This document shows positions 53,512 to 61,643 of a stretch of DNA of 64,000 nucleotides, in pieces. Below the pieces are notes generated by a model that searched no databases, had not been told where the DNA came from, and saw nothing but the letters and a program-made list of their open reading frames with translations. The DNA is from Georgenia daeguensis. Its GTDB lineage: Bacteria; Actinomycetota; Actinomycetes; Actinomycetales; Actinomycetaceae. Location: contig NZ_BAABBA010000009.1 of NCBI RefSeq assembly GCF_039537705.1, positions 124,001 to 188,000 on the forward strand, written 5' to 3'. The first letter of the stretch is position 1; each line of letters begins with the position of its first letter. Both the position numbers and the translations under genes were made by a program.

Positions 53512-54440
53512 GCCCGACGGCGCTCGGCGCGGTCGTCGGGCTGATGGGCGGCGTCGGCGTATGCCTCGTGCTGTGGCGCGTGGCGGCGCGCCGCATCACC
53601 CTGGACGACCGCATCGCGCCGTACCTGCGGGAGCGGCCCCGCACGTCCCGACTGCTCGCCGACCGGCCGGTGCATACGCCCTTCCCGACCCTCGAGCGAC
53701 TCCTCGCGCCGATGGTCCACGACGCCGGGCGGGTGCTCGAGCGGCTCGGATCGTCCTCGGTCAGCATCCGCCGTCGCCTGCAGCTGCTGGGCGGGACGAT
53801 GACCCACGACCAGTTCCGTACCGAGCAGCTGATGTGGGCCGCGGTCGGTCTGGCGGTCGGCCTGCTCGGTGCGCTGACCCTCGGGGTGGTGCGCGGTGCG
53901 CCGCTCGTCCCGCTCCTGATCGGCGTCCTGCTGTGCGCGGTGGGCGGTGCGGTCGCGCGTGACCAGTCGTTGACCAGCCAGGTCCGGCGGCGTCAGCAGC
54001 GGATGGCCATGGAGCTTCCCGACGTCGCGGAGCTCCTCGCGCTCGCCGTCGCCGCGGGGGAGGGACCGGTCGGGGCGCTCGAGCGGATCGCCCGCACCAC
54101 CAACGGCGAGCTCGCCCTCGACGTGCGGCGGACCCTGGCCGAGGCGCGGTCGGGGGTGCCGCTCGCCGTCGCCCTCGAGCGCATGGCGGCCCGGACGGAC
54201 GAGCCCGCCGTCGCGCGATTCGCCGAGGGCGTGGCCGTCGCCCTCGAACGAGGCACGCCGCTCGCGGAGGTCCTGCGCGCTCAGGCCCAGGACGCGCGGG
54301 AGACCGCCCGGCGCGAACTGATGGAGACCGGGGGAAAGAAGGAGCTCGGCATGATGGTGCCGGTCGTCTTTCTGGTGCTGCCGGTCACCGTTCTTTTTGC
54401 GATTTTTCCCGGACTCGCGGTGCTGCAGGTGGGTCTGTGA
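53508..54440 (+). CDS. tadC: Tad pilus inner-membrane protein TadC
   Basis: The 310-residue protein starts with a hydrophobic helix and carries the T2SSF pattern LPDVAELLALAVAAGEGPVGALERIAR and MAARTDEPAVARFAEGVAVALERGTPLAEVLR, ending in a membrane helix (VPVVFLVLPVTVLFAIFPGLAVLQ). It pairs with TadB. The GTG at 53508 is coupled to the tadB stop by a 4-bp overlap. Confidence 0.87.
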   Translation: MSPTALGAVVGLMGGVGVCLVLWRVAARRITLDDRIAPYLRERPRTSRLLADRPVHTPFPTLERLLAPMVHDAGRVLERLGSSSVSIRRRLQLLGGTMTHDQFRTEQLMWAAVGLAVGLLGALTLGVVRGAPLVPLLIGVLLCAVGGAVARDQSLTSQVRRRQQRMAMELPDVAELLALAVAAGEGPVGALERIARTTNGELALDVRRTLAEARSGVPLAVALERMAARTDEPAVARFAEGVAVALERGTPLAEVLRAQAQDARETARRELMETGGKKELGMMVPVVFLVLPVTVLFAIFPGLAVLQVGL

Positions 54441-54503
54441 GCACCGACAGCCGCCCGGCGCCGCCGGGCCGGGACCATCCGCACTCAACCGGAGGTAGAC
54501 GAC

Positions 54504-54698
54504 ATGTGGACCCTGCTCAACCTGATCGCGGCCCGGCTCGGCTGGTCGCTGGAGGACGATCCCGAGCGCGGCGACGTGCCGGGCTGGGTGCTGGTCACCC
54601 TGATGACGGCCGGTCTGGTCGTGGCGATCTGGGCGCTGGCCGGCCCGGCGCTGTCCACCGTGTTCGAGACGGCGATGAATCGCGTCCTGGCGTTCTGA
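54504..54698 (+). CDS. Small Flp-like pilin candidate
   Basis: The 64-residue protein has a short hydrophilic leader (MWTLLNLIAARLGWSLEDDPERGDVPG) followed by one hydrophobic helix (WVLVTLMTAGLVVAIWALAGPALSTV). Its place between tadC and the tadE genes, and its size, are those of the Flp pilin. It lacks the classical Gly-x4-Glu-Tyr cleavage motif, so processing may differ or it may be a structural pseudopilin. GGAGGT lies 7 nt before the ATG, a strong ribosome-binding site fitting an abundant protein. Confidence 0.7.
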   Translation: MWTLLNLIAARLGWSLEDDPERGDVPGWVLVTLMTAGLVVAIWALAGPALSTVFETAMNRVLAF

Positions 54699-54703
54699 GG
54701 GCG

Positions 54704-55147
54704 GTGGTTCGTGGCCGGTGGCGTGGGCTGTCGACGTGGTCCCGAGCGCGGTGGCGGGGGCTGGTGGTCGAGGGTGACCGCGGCTCGGCCGTGGTGGAGT
54801 TCGTCCTGGTCTCGGTGCTGGTGCTGGCGATCGTCGTGGCGCTGCTGCAGCTGGTGCTGGGGCTTCATGTGCGGAACACGCTGGTCGACTCGGCCTCCGA
54901 GGGGGCTCGGCATGCGGCGCTGGTGGGCTCGACGCCCGCCGAGGGGGTCGCGCGCACGCGTGAGCTCATCGGCCTGAGTCTTTCGCCCCGGTACGCCCGC
55001 GAGGTCTCCGCCTCCCTGGTGGACCGGGGCGGGACGACCCTGGTGCGGGTCCGGGTCAGTGCACCGCTGCCGGTGCTGGGGCTGCTCGGCCCGTCCGGTG
55101 TGCTCGACGTCAGTGGGCACGCGGTGCTCGAGGAGCCGCTCGGATGA
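54704..55147 (+). CDS. TadE-like pseudopilin
   Basis: The 147-residue protein has the prepilin-type segment EGDRGSAVVEFVLVSVLVLAIVVALLQLVLG: cleavage would follow the Gly, leaving Ser1 and Glu5 as in type IV pilins. The remaining part is an extracytoplasmic domain (SASEGARHAALVGSTPAEGV). TadE-like minor pilins help pilus assembly. The GTG start at 54704 lies 6 bp after the Flp-like stop; the assignment of this exact start is moderate because upstream codons overlap other frames. Confidence 0.82.
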   Translation: MVRGRWRGLSTWSRARWRGLVVEGDRGSAVVEFVLVSVLVLAIVVALLQLVLGLHVRNTLVDSASEGARHAALVGSTPAEGVARTRELIGLSLSPRYAREVSASLVDRGGTTLVRVRVSAPLPVLGLLGPSGVLDVSGHAVLEEPLG

Positions 55148-55665
55148 GTGGGGTGCGGACGGGCGCGGTGCGGGTCCCGGGGAACTGCCTTGCCGGGTTC
55201 GTGGGTGTGGTGCGGGCGCGGCTGCGGGTGATGGGCGGGCCCGAGCGGGGCAGCGCCGTCGTGGAGTTCCTGGGCGTGAGCCTGCTGCTGCTCGTCCCCA
55301 TCGTGTATCTGGTCCTGACGCTGGCGCAGATCCAGGCCGCGGCGTTCGCCGCCGAGGGGGCGGCGCGTGAGGCGGGACGCCTTCTGGCGCGGGCCGAGTC
55401 CCTTCAGGAGGGTGCGGCCGCCGCACGTCTCGCCGTCGAGCTGGCCTTCGAGGACCAGGGGCTCGACGTCGACGGGGCCGGAGCCCTTCAGGTCAGCTGC
55501 ACCGAGGAGCCGTGCCTGGCGCCGGGCACCCGGGTGGTGGTCACCGTCGCCACGAGCGTGGACCTGCCTCTCGTCCCGGACGTGGTCGTGAACGCGGTGC
55601 CGGCGACCGTGCCGGTCAGCGCGACCCACGTCGCCGCCGTTCCCGAGTTCCGGGCGGCGCGGTGA
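55144..55665 (+). CDS. TadE-like pseudopilin, second copy
   Basis: The 173-residue protein repeats the pattern with GPERGSAVVEFLGVSLLLLVPIVYLVL, again giving Gly-Ser and Glu5. The following domain contains ALQVSCTEEPCLAPGTRVVV, whose two Cys might form a disulfide. The ATG overlaps the upstream stop (ATGA). Two adjacent TadE-like genes suggest a minor-pilin heterodimer. Confidence 0.84.
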   Translation: MSGVRTGAVRVPGNCLAGFVGVVRARLRVMGGPERGSAVVEFLGVSLLLLVPIVYLVLTLAQIQAAAFAAEGAAREAGRLLARAESLQEGAAAARLAVELAFEDQGLDVDGAGALQVSCTEEPCLAPGTRVVVTVATSVDLPLVPDVVVNAVPATVPVSATHVAAVPEFRAAR

Positions 55666-56150
55666 CGGCGCTGCGGCGCCGGATGGCGGCGGCCGGGGCG
55701 GGGGAGGAGGGTCAGATCATGCTGCTGAGTCTCGCGTTCGGGGTGCTGGTGCTGGCCCTGGTGCTCGTGGTGGCGAGCGCCTCGGCGGTGCACATCGAGC
55801 GCAAACGCCTTCTCGCCCTGGCGGACGGTGCCGCGGCCGACGCCGCGGACGCCATCGACGTCGCCACGTACTACGGCGCGCCCGCCGGGCCGGTGGACGG
55901 GGCCACCCGCGTCCCGCTGTCGGACGCCTCGGTCGACGCCGCGGTGCGTGAGTACCTGGGCGCCGCCCCGGCGGCGGTGGTCGGCGAGTTCGACGGCCTG
56001 CGGGTGGCCGAGCCGACCGGGACGCCGGACGGGACGACCGCGCAGGTCACGCTCGCCGCCACGGCACGCCCGCCGCTGGTCCCGTGGGTGCTGGTCCCGT
56101 GGAGCGATGGCATCGCGCTGCGGGTCACCTCCACGGCCCGGGCGGGCTGA
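55662..56150 (+). CDS. TadG-like pilus protein (Flp-operon minor component)
   Basis: The 162-residue protein has a membrane helix preceded by Gly (GEEGQIMLLSLAFGVLVLALVLVVASA) but lacks the Glu5 of the TadE copies. The rest (ADGAAADAADAIDVATYYGA) resembles the start of TadG/Rv3660-type proteins; it is much shorter than full TadG with a von Willebrand domain. The GTG overlaps the upstream stop (GTGA). Confidence 0.72.
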   Translation: MTALRRRMAAAGAGEEGQIMLLSLAFGVLVLALVLVVASASAVHIERKRLLALADGAAADAADAIDVATYYGAPAGPVDGATRVPLSDASVDAAVREYLGAAPAAVVGEFDGLRVAEPTGTPDGTTAQVTLAATARPPLVPWVLVPWSDGIALRVTSTARAG

Positions 56151-56155
56151 CGGCA

Positions 56156-57064
56156 GTGGGGAGCGAGGAGCTGATCGCGGTCGCGGGGGAGCTCTACGCG
56201 CTCGTGCCCGGCGAGTTCGTCGCGGCACGCAACGAGCGGGCGGCGCGGATCAAGACCGACGGCGACGCCGAGCTCGCGCGCGCGGTCAAGGCGCTGCCCA
56301 AGCCCGCCGCCGCGGCCTGGCTGGCGAACACCATGGTGCGGCACCTGAGCGAGCAGCTCGACCAGGTCCTCGAGCTGGGGGAGGCGATGCGCGAGGCCCA
56401 GGAGGACCTCGACGCCGCCCAGCTCCGGGACCTCAACCGGCAGCGGCGCCAGCTCGTCGCGGCCGTCGTCCGGGAGGGCCGCAAGGTCGCGGCCCGTCTG
56501 GGGCAGAAGGTGAGCGAGGCGGCGGCGGAGCAGACGGCGGCGACCCTGCAGGCCGCGATGGCGGATGCGGGGGCCGCGAACGCCCTGCGCACCGGGCTTC
56601 TGGTGGAGCCGATGGCCGCCGTCGGCATGGACCCCGTCGAGCTCGCCGGGGTCCTCGCCGTGCCGGAGGCCCTGGGCGAGCAGGCGCCGCGGGCGCCGCG
56701 CGGGACAGCGCCGAGGGCCGCCAGGCGCGCCGGCAAGGAGGACGCCGCCGCGGCGCTGCGCGCCGAGATCGCCCGGGCGCAGGAGGAGACGCAGGCGGCG
56801 GAACGGTCGGCGGCAACCGCCGAGCGGGAGCTGCGCTCGGCCGAGGACCAGGCCCACCGCCTCGAGGCGCGCGCTCTGCAGCTGCGCTCCGAGGTCGAGG
56901 AGCTCCGGCGCCGGCTCGACGAGCGCGAGCACACCCTCGCAGGCGTGGAGGACCGGCTCGACGAGGCCGCCGAGGCTCGCCAGGACGCGGCCGTCGCCCA
57001 CGTCGAGGCGCAGGCCGCGGTGGAGGAGGCACGCGGGAAGCTGGAACGCCTCCGACGGAAATGA
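56156..57064 (+). CDS. Coiled-coil protein of unknown function
   Basis: The 302-residue protein is rich in Ala, Glu and Arg. Residues 1-90 contain VAARNERAARIKTDGDAELARAVKALPKPAAAAWLAN, a conserved-looking helical region seen in many actinobacterial proteins of unknown role. From about residue 190 to the end it is a long coiled coil (AAALRAEIARAQEETQAAER and onward). No membrane segment or enzyme motif is visible. The GTG start lies 5 bp after the tadG-like stop, so it may be cotranscribed with the Tad operon, though its part in pilus work is unproven. Confidence 0.6.
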   Translation: MGSEELIAVAGELYALVPGEFVAARNERAARIKTDGDAELARAVKALPKPAAAAWLANTMVRHLSEQLDQVLELGEAMREAQEDLDAAQLRDLNRQRRQLVAAVVREGRKVAARLGQKVSEAAAEQTAATLQAAMADAGAANALRTGLLVEPMAAVGMDPVELAGVLAVPEALGEQAPRAPRGTAPRAARRAGKEDAAAALRAEIARAQEETQAAERSAATAERELRSAEDQAHRLEARALQLRSEVEELRRRLDEREHTLAGVEDRLDEAAEARQDAAVAHVEAQAAVEEARGKLERLRRK

Positions 57065-57090
57065 CGGGGCGTCTCAGCGCGACAGCTCGG

Positions 57091-57180
57091 GTCAGACGGA
57101 GTCCGTCGAGCGTCGGGCGGCGACCGCTCAGGTCAGACAGAGTCCGTCGAGCGCCGGGCGGCGACCGCTCGAGTCAGACG
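57091..57180. repeat. 41-bp direct repeats
   Basis: Copies begin at 57091, 57132 and 57173; the first two share 38 of 41 bases and the third is truncated after about 9 bases. The motif is GTCAGACGGAGTCCGTCGAG followed by GCG-rich sequence. A further degenerate copy (GACCGTTCAGATCGACGGGG) extends towards 57220. Confidence 0.82.
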
Positions 57181-57233
57181 GAGACGTCGTGCTTCAGGGG
57201 GTGACCGTTCAGATCGACGGGGTCCGTCGCGCC

Positions 57234-57755
57234 TCAGGCGGCGACCTTCTCGCGGGTGCGGCGACGGCGGCGGCCGGTGTGCTCCGGCCGTCCCGCCGGC
57301 CGGGTGGAGCCCGGGTGAAGCGGCCGGTCGGCGAGGGCGGCGGTGACGGGACCGGGCTCGGCGGTGAGCGGCCCGGTCTCCGCCGTCGTCCCGGGCTGGG
57401 CGGGGGAGACCACGGAGCGTCGGGCGGCGCGGCGGGCGCGGGCCACGTGCTGGCCGCGGAGCTGCTGGGCCGTGCGGGCGGCGGCCCGGAGACGGCGGGT
57501 GACGAGGTGGCGCTTCAGGGCGACGATCGCCACGACCCCGATCGCGATCCAGATGCCGTTGGCGACGGCGGAGGGCCACGCGCCGCTGGAGGCCGAGCTG
57601 GCGCCCACCGCGATCGCGCCGAAGACGTTGAGGCCCTGGTAGCTGACGGACCCGGCCGGAAGACGACCGGTGGAGAGCAGGGCGTAGGCCACCAGCTGGA
57701 CGATGACACCGACCCAGCCGGCGGTGACAATCACGGAGGCGACGATCTCGGGCAC
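57234..57755 (-). CDS. CBU_0592 family-like membrane protein
   Basis: The 173-residue protein has three hydrophobic segments (ASVIVTAGWVGVIVQLVAYALL; YQGLNVFGAIAVGASSA; PSAVANGIWIAIGVVAIVALKR), matching the short CBU_0592-like family of unknown role. The C-terminal half is a basic, probably disordered tail. It is convergent with the coiled-coil gene and divergent from the LysR gene across an AT-rich gap. Confidence 0.68.
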   Translation of the reverse strand: MPEIVASVIVTAGWVGVIVQLVAYALLSTGRLPAGSVSYQGLNVFGAIAVGASSASSGAWPSAVANGIWIAIGVVAIVALKRHLVTRRLRAAARTAQQLRGQHVARARRAARRSVVSPAQPGTTAETGPLTAEPGPVTAALADRPLHPGSTRPAGRPEHTGRRRRRTREKVAA

Positions 57756-57826
57756 AGGTCAATCGTGAGCCTCTCGGCTATAAAGATCAATCGAATGAAG
57801 TTGCACCCGGTATACAGTTTTGCTTC

Positions 57827-58732
57827 ATGGACATCGACCCACGCAGGCTTGGCGTTCTCTTGGCCGTGAGCAGGTCCGGAGGCGTTCTCGCCGCGGCCGA
57901 CTCTTTGCGTCTGAGCCCCTCTGCCGTCTCTCAGCAAATAGCGCGTCTCGAGGCCGAGACCGGCGTGCGGGTGCTCGACCGGCAGCCGTCGGGCGCCACG
58001 CTGACGCCGGCCGGCCGGGTGCTGGCGGAGGCGGCCGAGCGCATCGAGTCCGAGCTCGGCGAGACCCGCCGCTCGCTGGCGGCGCTGGAGGGCGACATCT
58101 CCGGCGTCGTCGTGGTCGGCGCCTTCCAGACCGCGATCCGCGCGGTGCTCGTCCCGCTGCTGGCCGAGCTCGAGCAGACCCTGCCCGGCGTGGATCTTGT
58201 GGTGCACGAGGTGGCCGAGGAGCACGGCCGGCGCGCCCTGCGCCGCGGGGAGCTCGACCTGCTCGTCATCGAGCACGACGTGTCCAGCCCGGCCCCGGCG
58301 CCGCAGGGCTCGCGCGACGTCCCCTTCCTCGACGAGCCGTGGGTGGTGGCGCTGCCGGCCACGGAGCCGGAGCCCGCGGGCCTGCTCGACCTGGTGGGCC
58401 GCACGTGGCTCGCGCCCGAGCCGCGTGGTGCCGCCGATCGCGCGCTCGCGCGGCTGGCGTCCGAGCTGTCCTTCACCCCGCGCACCGCCCACCGCTACCT
58501 CGACTTCGACGTCGCGCTCGCCATGGTCGCCGCCGGGCTCGGCGTGGCCCTGCTCCCGGAGCTCGCCATGCGCCGACAGCTGCCGGAGAACGTGCGGTGG
58601 GCGGCGCTGCCCGGCCTCGGCACCCGTCGCCTGTTCGTGCGTCACCGCGTCACCCGCAGCGAGCCGCGCGCCGCGACTCTCGCCGTGCTCGAGCAGATGG
58701 TGGCCGTCGCGGCGGCCCTTGAGCCGCTCTGA
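57827..58732 (+). CDS. LysR-type transcriptional regulator
   Basis: The 301-residue protein has the LysR N-terminal helix-turn-helix (LGVLLAVSRSGGVLAAADSLRLSPSAVSQQIARLEAETGVRVLDRQ) and a substrate-binding C-terminal domain. LysR regulators usually respond to a small inducer and act on a neighbouring gene or divergent gene; here the candidates are the CBU_0592-like gene (divergent) and the efflux pump downstream. The promoter gap contains TATACA 10 nt before the ATG. Ligand and targets are unknown. Confidence 0.87.
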   Translation: MDIDPRRLGVLLAVSRSGGVLAAADSLRLSPSAVSQQIARLEAETGVRVLDRQPSGATLTPAGRVLAEAAERIESELGETRRSLAALEGDISGVVVVGAFQTAIRAVLVPLLAELEQTLPGVDLVVHEVAEEHGRRALRRGELDLLVIEHDVSSPAPAPQGSRDVPFLDEPWVVALPATEPEPAGLLDLVGRTWLAPEPRGAADRALARLASELSFTPRTAHRYLDFDVALAMVAAGLGVALLPELAMRRQLPENVRWAALPGLGTRRLFVRHRVTRSEPRAATLAVLEQMVAVAAALEPL

Positions 58733-58760
58733 CCGTTCCGCGTGAGTCCCTGAGCGCTAA

Positions 58761-58823
58761 GCCCTGAGCCCTGAGCCCTGAGCCCTGAGCCCTGAGCCGT
58801 GAGCCCTGAGCCGTGAGCCGTGA
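58761..58823. repeat. Heptanucleotide microsatellite (GCCCTGA)9
   Basis: Nine consecutive 7-bp units, GCCCTGA with GCCGTGA variants (units 6, 8 and 9), run without interruption. Every unit contains TGA, so the tract cannot code across all frames. It lies between the LysR gene and the efflux pump gene. Confidence 0.92.
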
Positions 58824-58936
58824 GTTGTAAGCGGGTAGCCGGGAGCCGCCGGCTTCGGGCGAGACGCTGACCGCTAGTTGCCAGGCGCCACGGGCTCAGT
58901 GGCCGGCGACGCGGGCTCGCATGCCACGATGGTCGC

Positions 58937-60163
58937 GTGACGTTCCCGGCCGGCGCCCGGCCTCCCGCCTCGTTCGTCCTCCTGCTCGGCGCCATGGCCG
59001 CGCTCCCGGCGGTCACGACGGACCTGTACCTGCCCTCCCTGCCCGTCGTCGCCGACGACCTCGGCTCCGGCGCGGCCCTCGTCCAGGCCACCATCACCGG
59101 CGTGCTCATCGGCGGCGCGATCGGTCAGCTGCTCGCCGGCCCGCTCTCCGACCGCTACGGCCGGCGTGGCCCGGCGATGATCGGGGTCGCGCTGCACGTC
59201 GTCGCGTCCGTGCTCTGCGCGCTGACCCCGGGCATCTGGCCCCTGATCGTGCTGCGCGTGATCCAGGGCGTCGGCAACGCCGCCGCCACGGTCACGGCGA
59301 TGGCCGTCATCCGGGACCGGTACAGCGGCGCCGGGGCGTCCGTGCTGATGTCGCGCCTCATGCTCGTCATCGGTGTCGCGCCCCTGCTCGCCCCCACGGC
59401 GGGCGGCCTCATCGCAGGCTGGTGGGGCTGGCGAGCCACGTTCTTCGTCCTGGCGCTCGTGGGGCTCGCCCTGATACCCGTGATCGCGCGGGCCCTGCCC
59501 GAGACCCTGCCGCCGGAGGCCCGCCGGCGCGAGCCCCTCCGGGCGACGTTCGCCGGGTACGGGTACCTCCTGGGGGACCGGCAGTTCATGGCTCTCGCGC
59601 TCATTCCCGGGCTGGGCCTCGCGGCGCTGATGAGCTACGTGGCCGGCTCGCCCTTCGTCCTCCAGGAGGGCTACGGCCTGAGCGAGACGCAGTTCGCGCT
59701 GCTCTTCGCCCTCAACGGCGCCGGGCTCGTGCTCGGCTCGCAGCTCAACGCCTCGCTCGTGAAGCGGTTCCAGCCGATCGCGCTGCTCCGGGTGGCGATC
59801 CCGCTGGCCACCGCACTCGGTGCGGTGCTCCTCGTTCTCGTGGCCACCGGCACCGGGGGCCTGTGGGGGCTGGTGGCGCCGCTCTGGCTCCTGCTGAGCG
59901 TGAACTCCCTCGTGCTGCCGAACGCCACCGCGCTGGCCCTGACCCTTCACGGTGAGCGGGCCGGCACGGCCGCCGCGCTCATCGGCGCCCTGCAGGCCGG
60001 AGTCGCCGGGACCGTCTCGCCCGTGGTCGGCCTGCTCGGCGGCGACGATGTCGCGATGGCCGGTGTGATCCTCGCCGCCGTCGTCGCCAGCCTCGTCGTC
60101 TTCCTCGCCGCCGGACGCAACTACCGGCGGCCCGAGGTCGGGGGCGCTGGCGCGCCGTCGTGA
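58937..60163 (+). CDS. Bcr/CflA-type drug efflux MFS transporter
   Basis: The 408-residue protein has 12 hydrophobic segments and the DHA1 hallmarks: ALPAVTTDLYLPSLPVVADDL, the loop motif GPLSDRYGRRGPAMIG between helices 2 and 3, and PLLAPTAGGLIAGWWGWRATFF in helix 5. It exports hydrophobic drugs or metabolites with proton antiport. The substrate is unknown. It may be regulated by the LysR gene upstream, from which it is separated by the heptamer repeat. Confidence 0.9.
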   Translation: MTFPAGARPPASFVLLLGAMAALPAVTTDLYLPSLPVVADDLGSGAALVQATITGVLIGGAIGQLLAGPLSDRYGRRGPAMIGVALHVVASVLCALTPGIWPLIVLRVIQGVGNAAATVTAMAVIRDRYSGAGASVLMSRLMLVIGVAPLLAPTAGGLIAGWWGWRATFFVLALVGLALIPVIARALPETLPPEARRREPLRATFAGYGYLLGDRQFMALALIPGLGLAALMSYVAGSPFVLQEGYGLSETQFALLFALNGAGLVLGSQLNASLVKRFQPIALLRVAIPLATALGAVLLVLVATGTGGLWGLVAPLWLLLSVNSLVLPNATALALTLHGERAGTAAALIGALQAGVAGTVSPVVGLLGGDDVAMAGVILAAVVASLVVFLAAGRNYRRPEVGGAGAPS

Positions 60164-60256
60164 GGTGGCGGTCCGACGGCGGACCAGTACGCGCCGTCGT
60201 CAGGTTGTGGTCCGAGGTCGCCCCGGTCGCGCGTCGTGAGGTGACGGTCCGACGCT
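60152..60256. repeat. 39-bp-spaced direct repeats
   Basis: GCGCCGTCGTGAGGTGGCGG with variants begins at 60152, 60191 and 60229, each followed by GTCCGA. The first copy overlaps the end of the efflux pump gene; all are between it and prfB. Confidence 0.82.
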
Positions 60257-60284
60257 GACCCGCACGCCCCGCCGGGCGATCGCG

Positions 60285-60290
60285 TAACCT
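60285..60290 (+). promoter_or_regulatory. -10-like TAACCT, near-leaderless arrangement (prfB)
   Basis: TAACCT is followed by 8 nt and the prfB GTG at 60299; an in-frame TTG at 60290 overlaps the box. Confidence 0.45.
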
Positions 60291-60298
60291 TGCCGTTC

Positions 60299-61420
60299 GT
60301 GGCCACCGACTTCTCCAGCGAGATCCAGCACCTGCGCGCGACGTTCGAGTCCATCCGTGCGGTGACGGACCCGGACGCCCTGCGCGGCCGGATCGCCGAG
60401 CTGTCGGAGAAGGCGTCCGCCCCCGACCTGTGGGACGACCCCGACGCCGCGCAGGTGGTCACCTCTCAGCTATCCCACGCGCAGGCCGAGCTGAGCCGCG
60501 TGGAGAAGATGGGCGAGCGCATTGAGGACCTCGCCGCCCTGGTCGAGCTGGGTCAGGAGGAGGAGGGGGCCGACGCCGACGCCTTCCTCGTCGACGCCGA
60601 GGCCGAGCTCAACGCGATCCGCAAGGACCTCGGCGAGCTCGAGGTCCGCACGCTGCTCGCGGGTGAGTACGACTCCCGCGAGGCCGTGGTCACCATCCGC
60701 GCCGGCGCGGGCGGCGTCGATGCCGCGGACTTCGCCGAGATGCTGCTGCGGATGTACCTGCGCTGGGCCGAGCGCCACGGCTACCCGACCCAGGTGCTCG
60801 ACACCTCCTACGCGGAGGAGGCCGGCCTGAAGTCGGTCACCTTCGAGGTCAAGGCCCCGTACGCCTTCGGCACACTGTCGGTCGAGGCCGGCACGCACCG
60901 CCTGGTGCGGATCTCCCCGTTCGACAACCAGGGCCGCCGCCAGACGTCCTTCGCGGCCGTCGAGGTCATCCCGCTCATCGAGCAGACCGACAGCATCGAG
61001 ATCCCCGAGAACGAGATCAAGGTCGACGTCTTCCGCTCGTCCGGGCCCGGCGGCCAGTCCGTCAACACCACCGACTCGGCGGTGCGCATGACGCACATCC
61101 CCACCGGGATCGTCGTCTCCATGCAGAACGAGAAGTCCCAGATCCAGAACCGGGCCGCCGCCCTGCGCGTGCTCCAGTCCCGCCTGCTTCTGGTCCGGCA
61201 GGAGGAGGAGAACGCCGCGAAGAAGGCGCTCGCCGGGGACGTCAAGGCCTCGTGGGGCGACCAGATGCGCTCCTACGTGCTCCAGCCGTACCAGATGGTC
61301 AAGGACCTGCGGACCGAGCACGAGTCCGGGAACCCGTCCGCGGTCTTCGACGGCGAGATCGACGAGTTCATCGACGCCGGGATCCGCTGGCGCAAGTCGC
61401 AGGAGAGCGTCCCCGCCTGA
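60299..61420 (+). CDS. prfB: Peptide chain release factor 2
   Basis: The 373-residue protein is RF2, which ends translation at UGA and UAA. The catalytic GGQ motif is in SSGPGGQSVNTTDSAVR near residue 245, and the anticodon-like tripeptide Ser-Pro-Phe is in RISPFDNQGRRQ near 205. Unlike E. coli prfB, which needs a programmed +1 frameshift at codon 26, the gene is open without interruption, so that autoregulation is absent here. It is preceded by direct repeats and followed by ftsE after about 220 bp. Confidence 0.95.
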   Translation: MATDFSSEIQHLRATFESIRAVTDPDALRGRIAELSEKASAPDLWDDPDAAQVVTSQLSHAQAELSRVEKMGERIEDLAALVELGQEEEGADADAFLVDAEAELNAIRKDLGELEVRTLLAGEYDSREAVVTIRAGAGGVDAADFAEMLLRMYLRWAERHGYPTQVLDTSYAEEAGLKSVTFEVKAPYAFGTLSVEAGTHRLVRISPFDNQGRRQTSFAAVEVIPLIEQTDSIEIPENEIKVDVFRSSGPGGQSVNTTDSAVRMTHIPTGIVVSMQNEKSQIQNRAAALRVLQSRLLLVRQEEENAAKKALAGDVKASWGDQMRSYVLQPYQMVKDLRTEHESGNPSAVFDGEIDEFIDAGIRWRKSQESVPA

Positions 61421-61432
61421 CCGCGGGTCCGG

Positions 61433-61487
61433 GGTTCGCCGGAATCCCCGACGGCGGGGCGCGCGGTTCGCAGGAATCCCCGACGGC
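61433..61487. repeat. 32-bp-spaced direct repeat between prfB and ftsE
   Basis: A 23-bp segment starting GGTTCGCCGGAATCCCCGAC occurs at 61433 and 61465 with a single mismatch. The second copy is followed by a related GTACCGCCGTCGG. Confidence 0.8.
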
Positions 61488-61643
61488 CGCCGGAGTACCG
61501 CCGTCGGAATATGCGACGGCCACCGCAGGTAGTTGCGGGGCCGTGCGGCGTGTCTGCGCAGGCTCACGGCGCGCGCGTGCCTACCCTGCCAGGTGGCCAG
61601 TGGTTGTTCTGCCCCCACTGTCGAGACTGGCCGCTACACACCT

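Noticed and set aside
54437..54703. Upstream extension of the TadE frame through the flp-like gene
   Set aside because: It has no pilin signature and would replace the flp-like gene, which has a strong ribosome-binding site and the expected position.
57091..57180. CRISPR-like look of the 41-bp repeats
   Set aside because: The copies are directly adjacent without distinct spacers, only two are complete, and no cas gene is in the window.
60290..60298. TTG at 60290 as the prfB start
   Set aside because: It overlaps the TAACCT box and adds three unconserved residues; GTG 60299 fits better.
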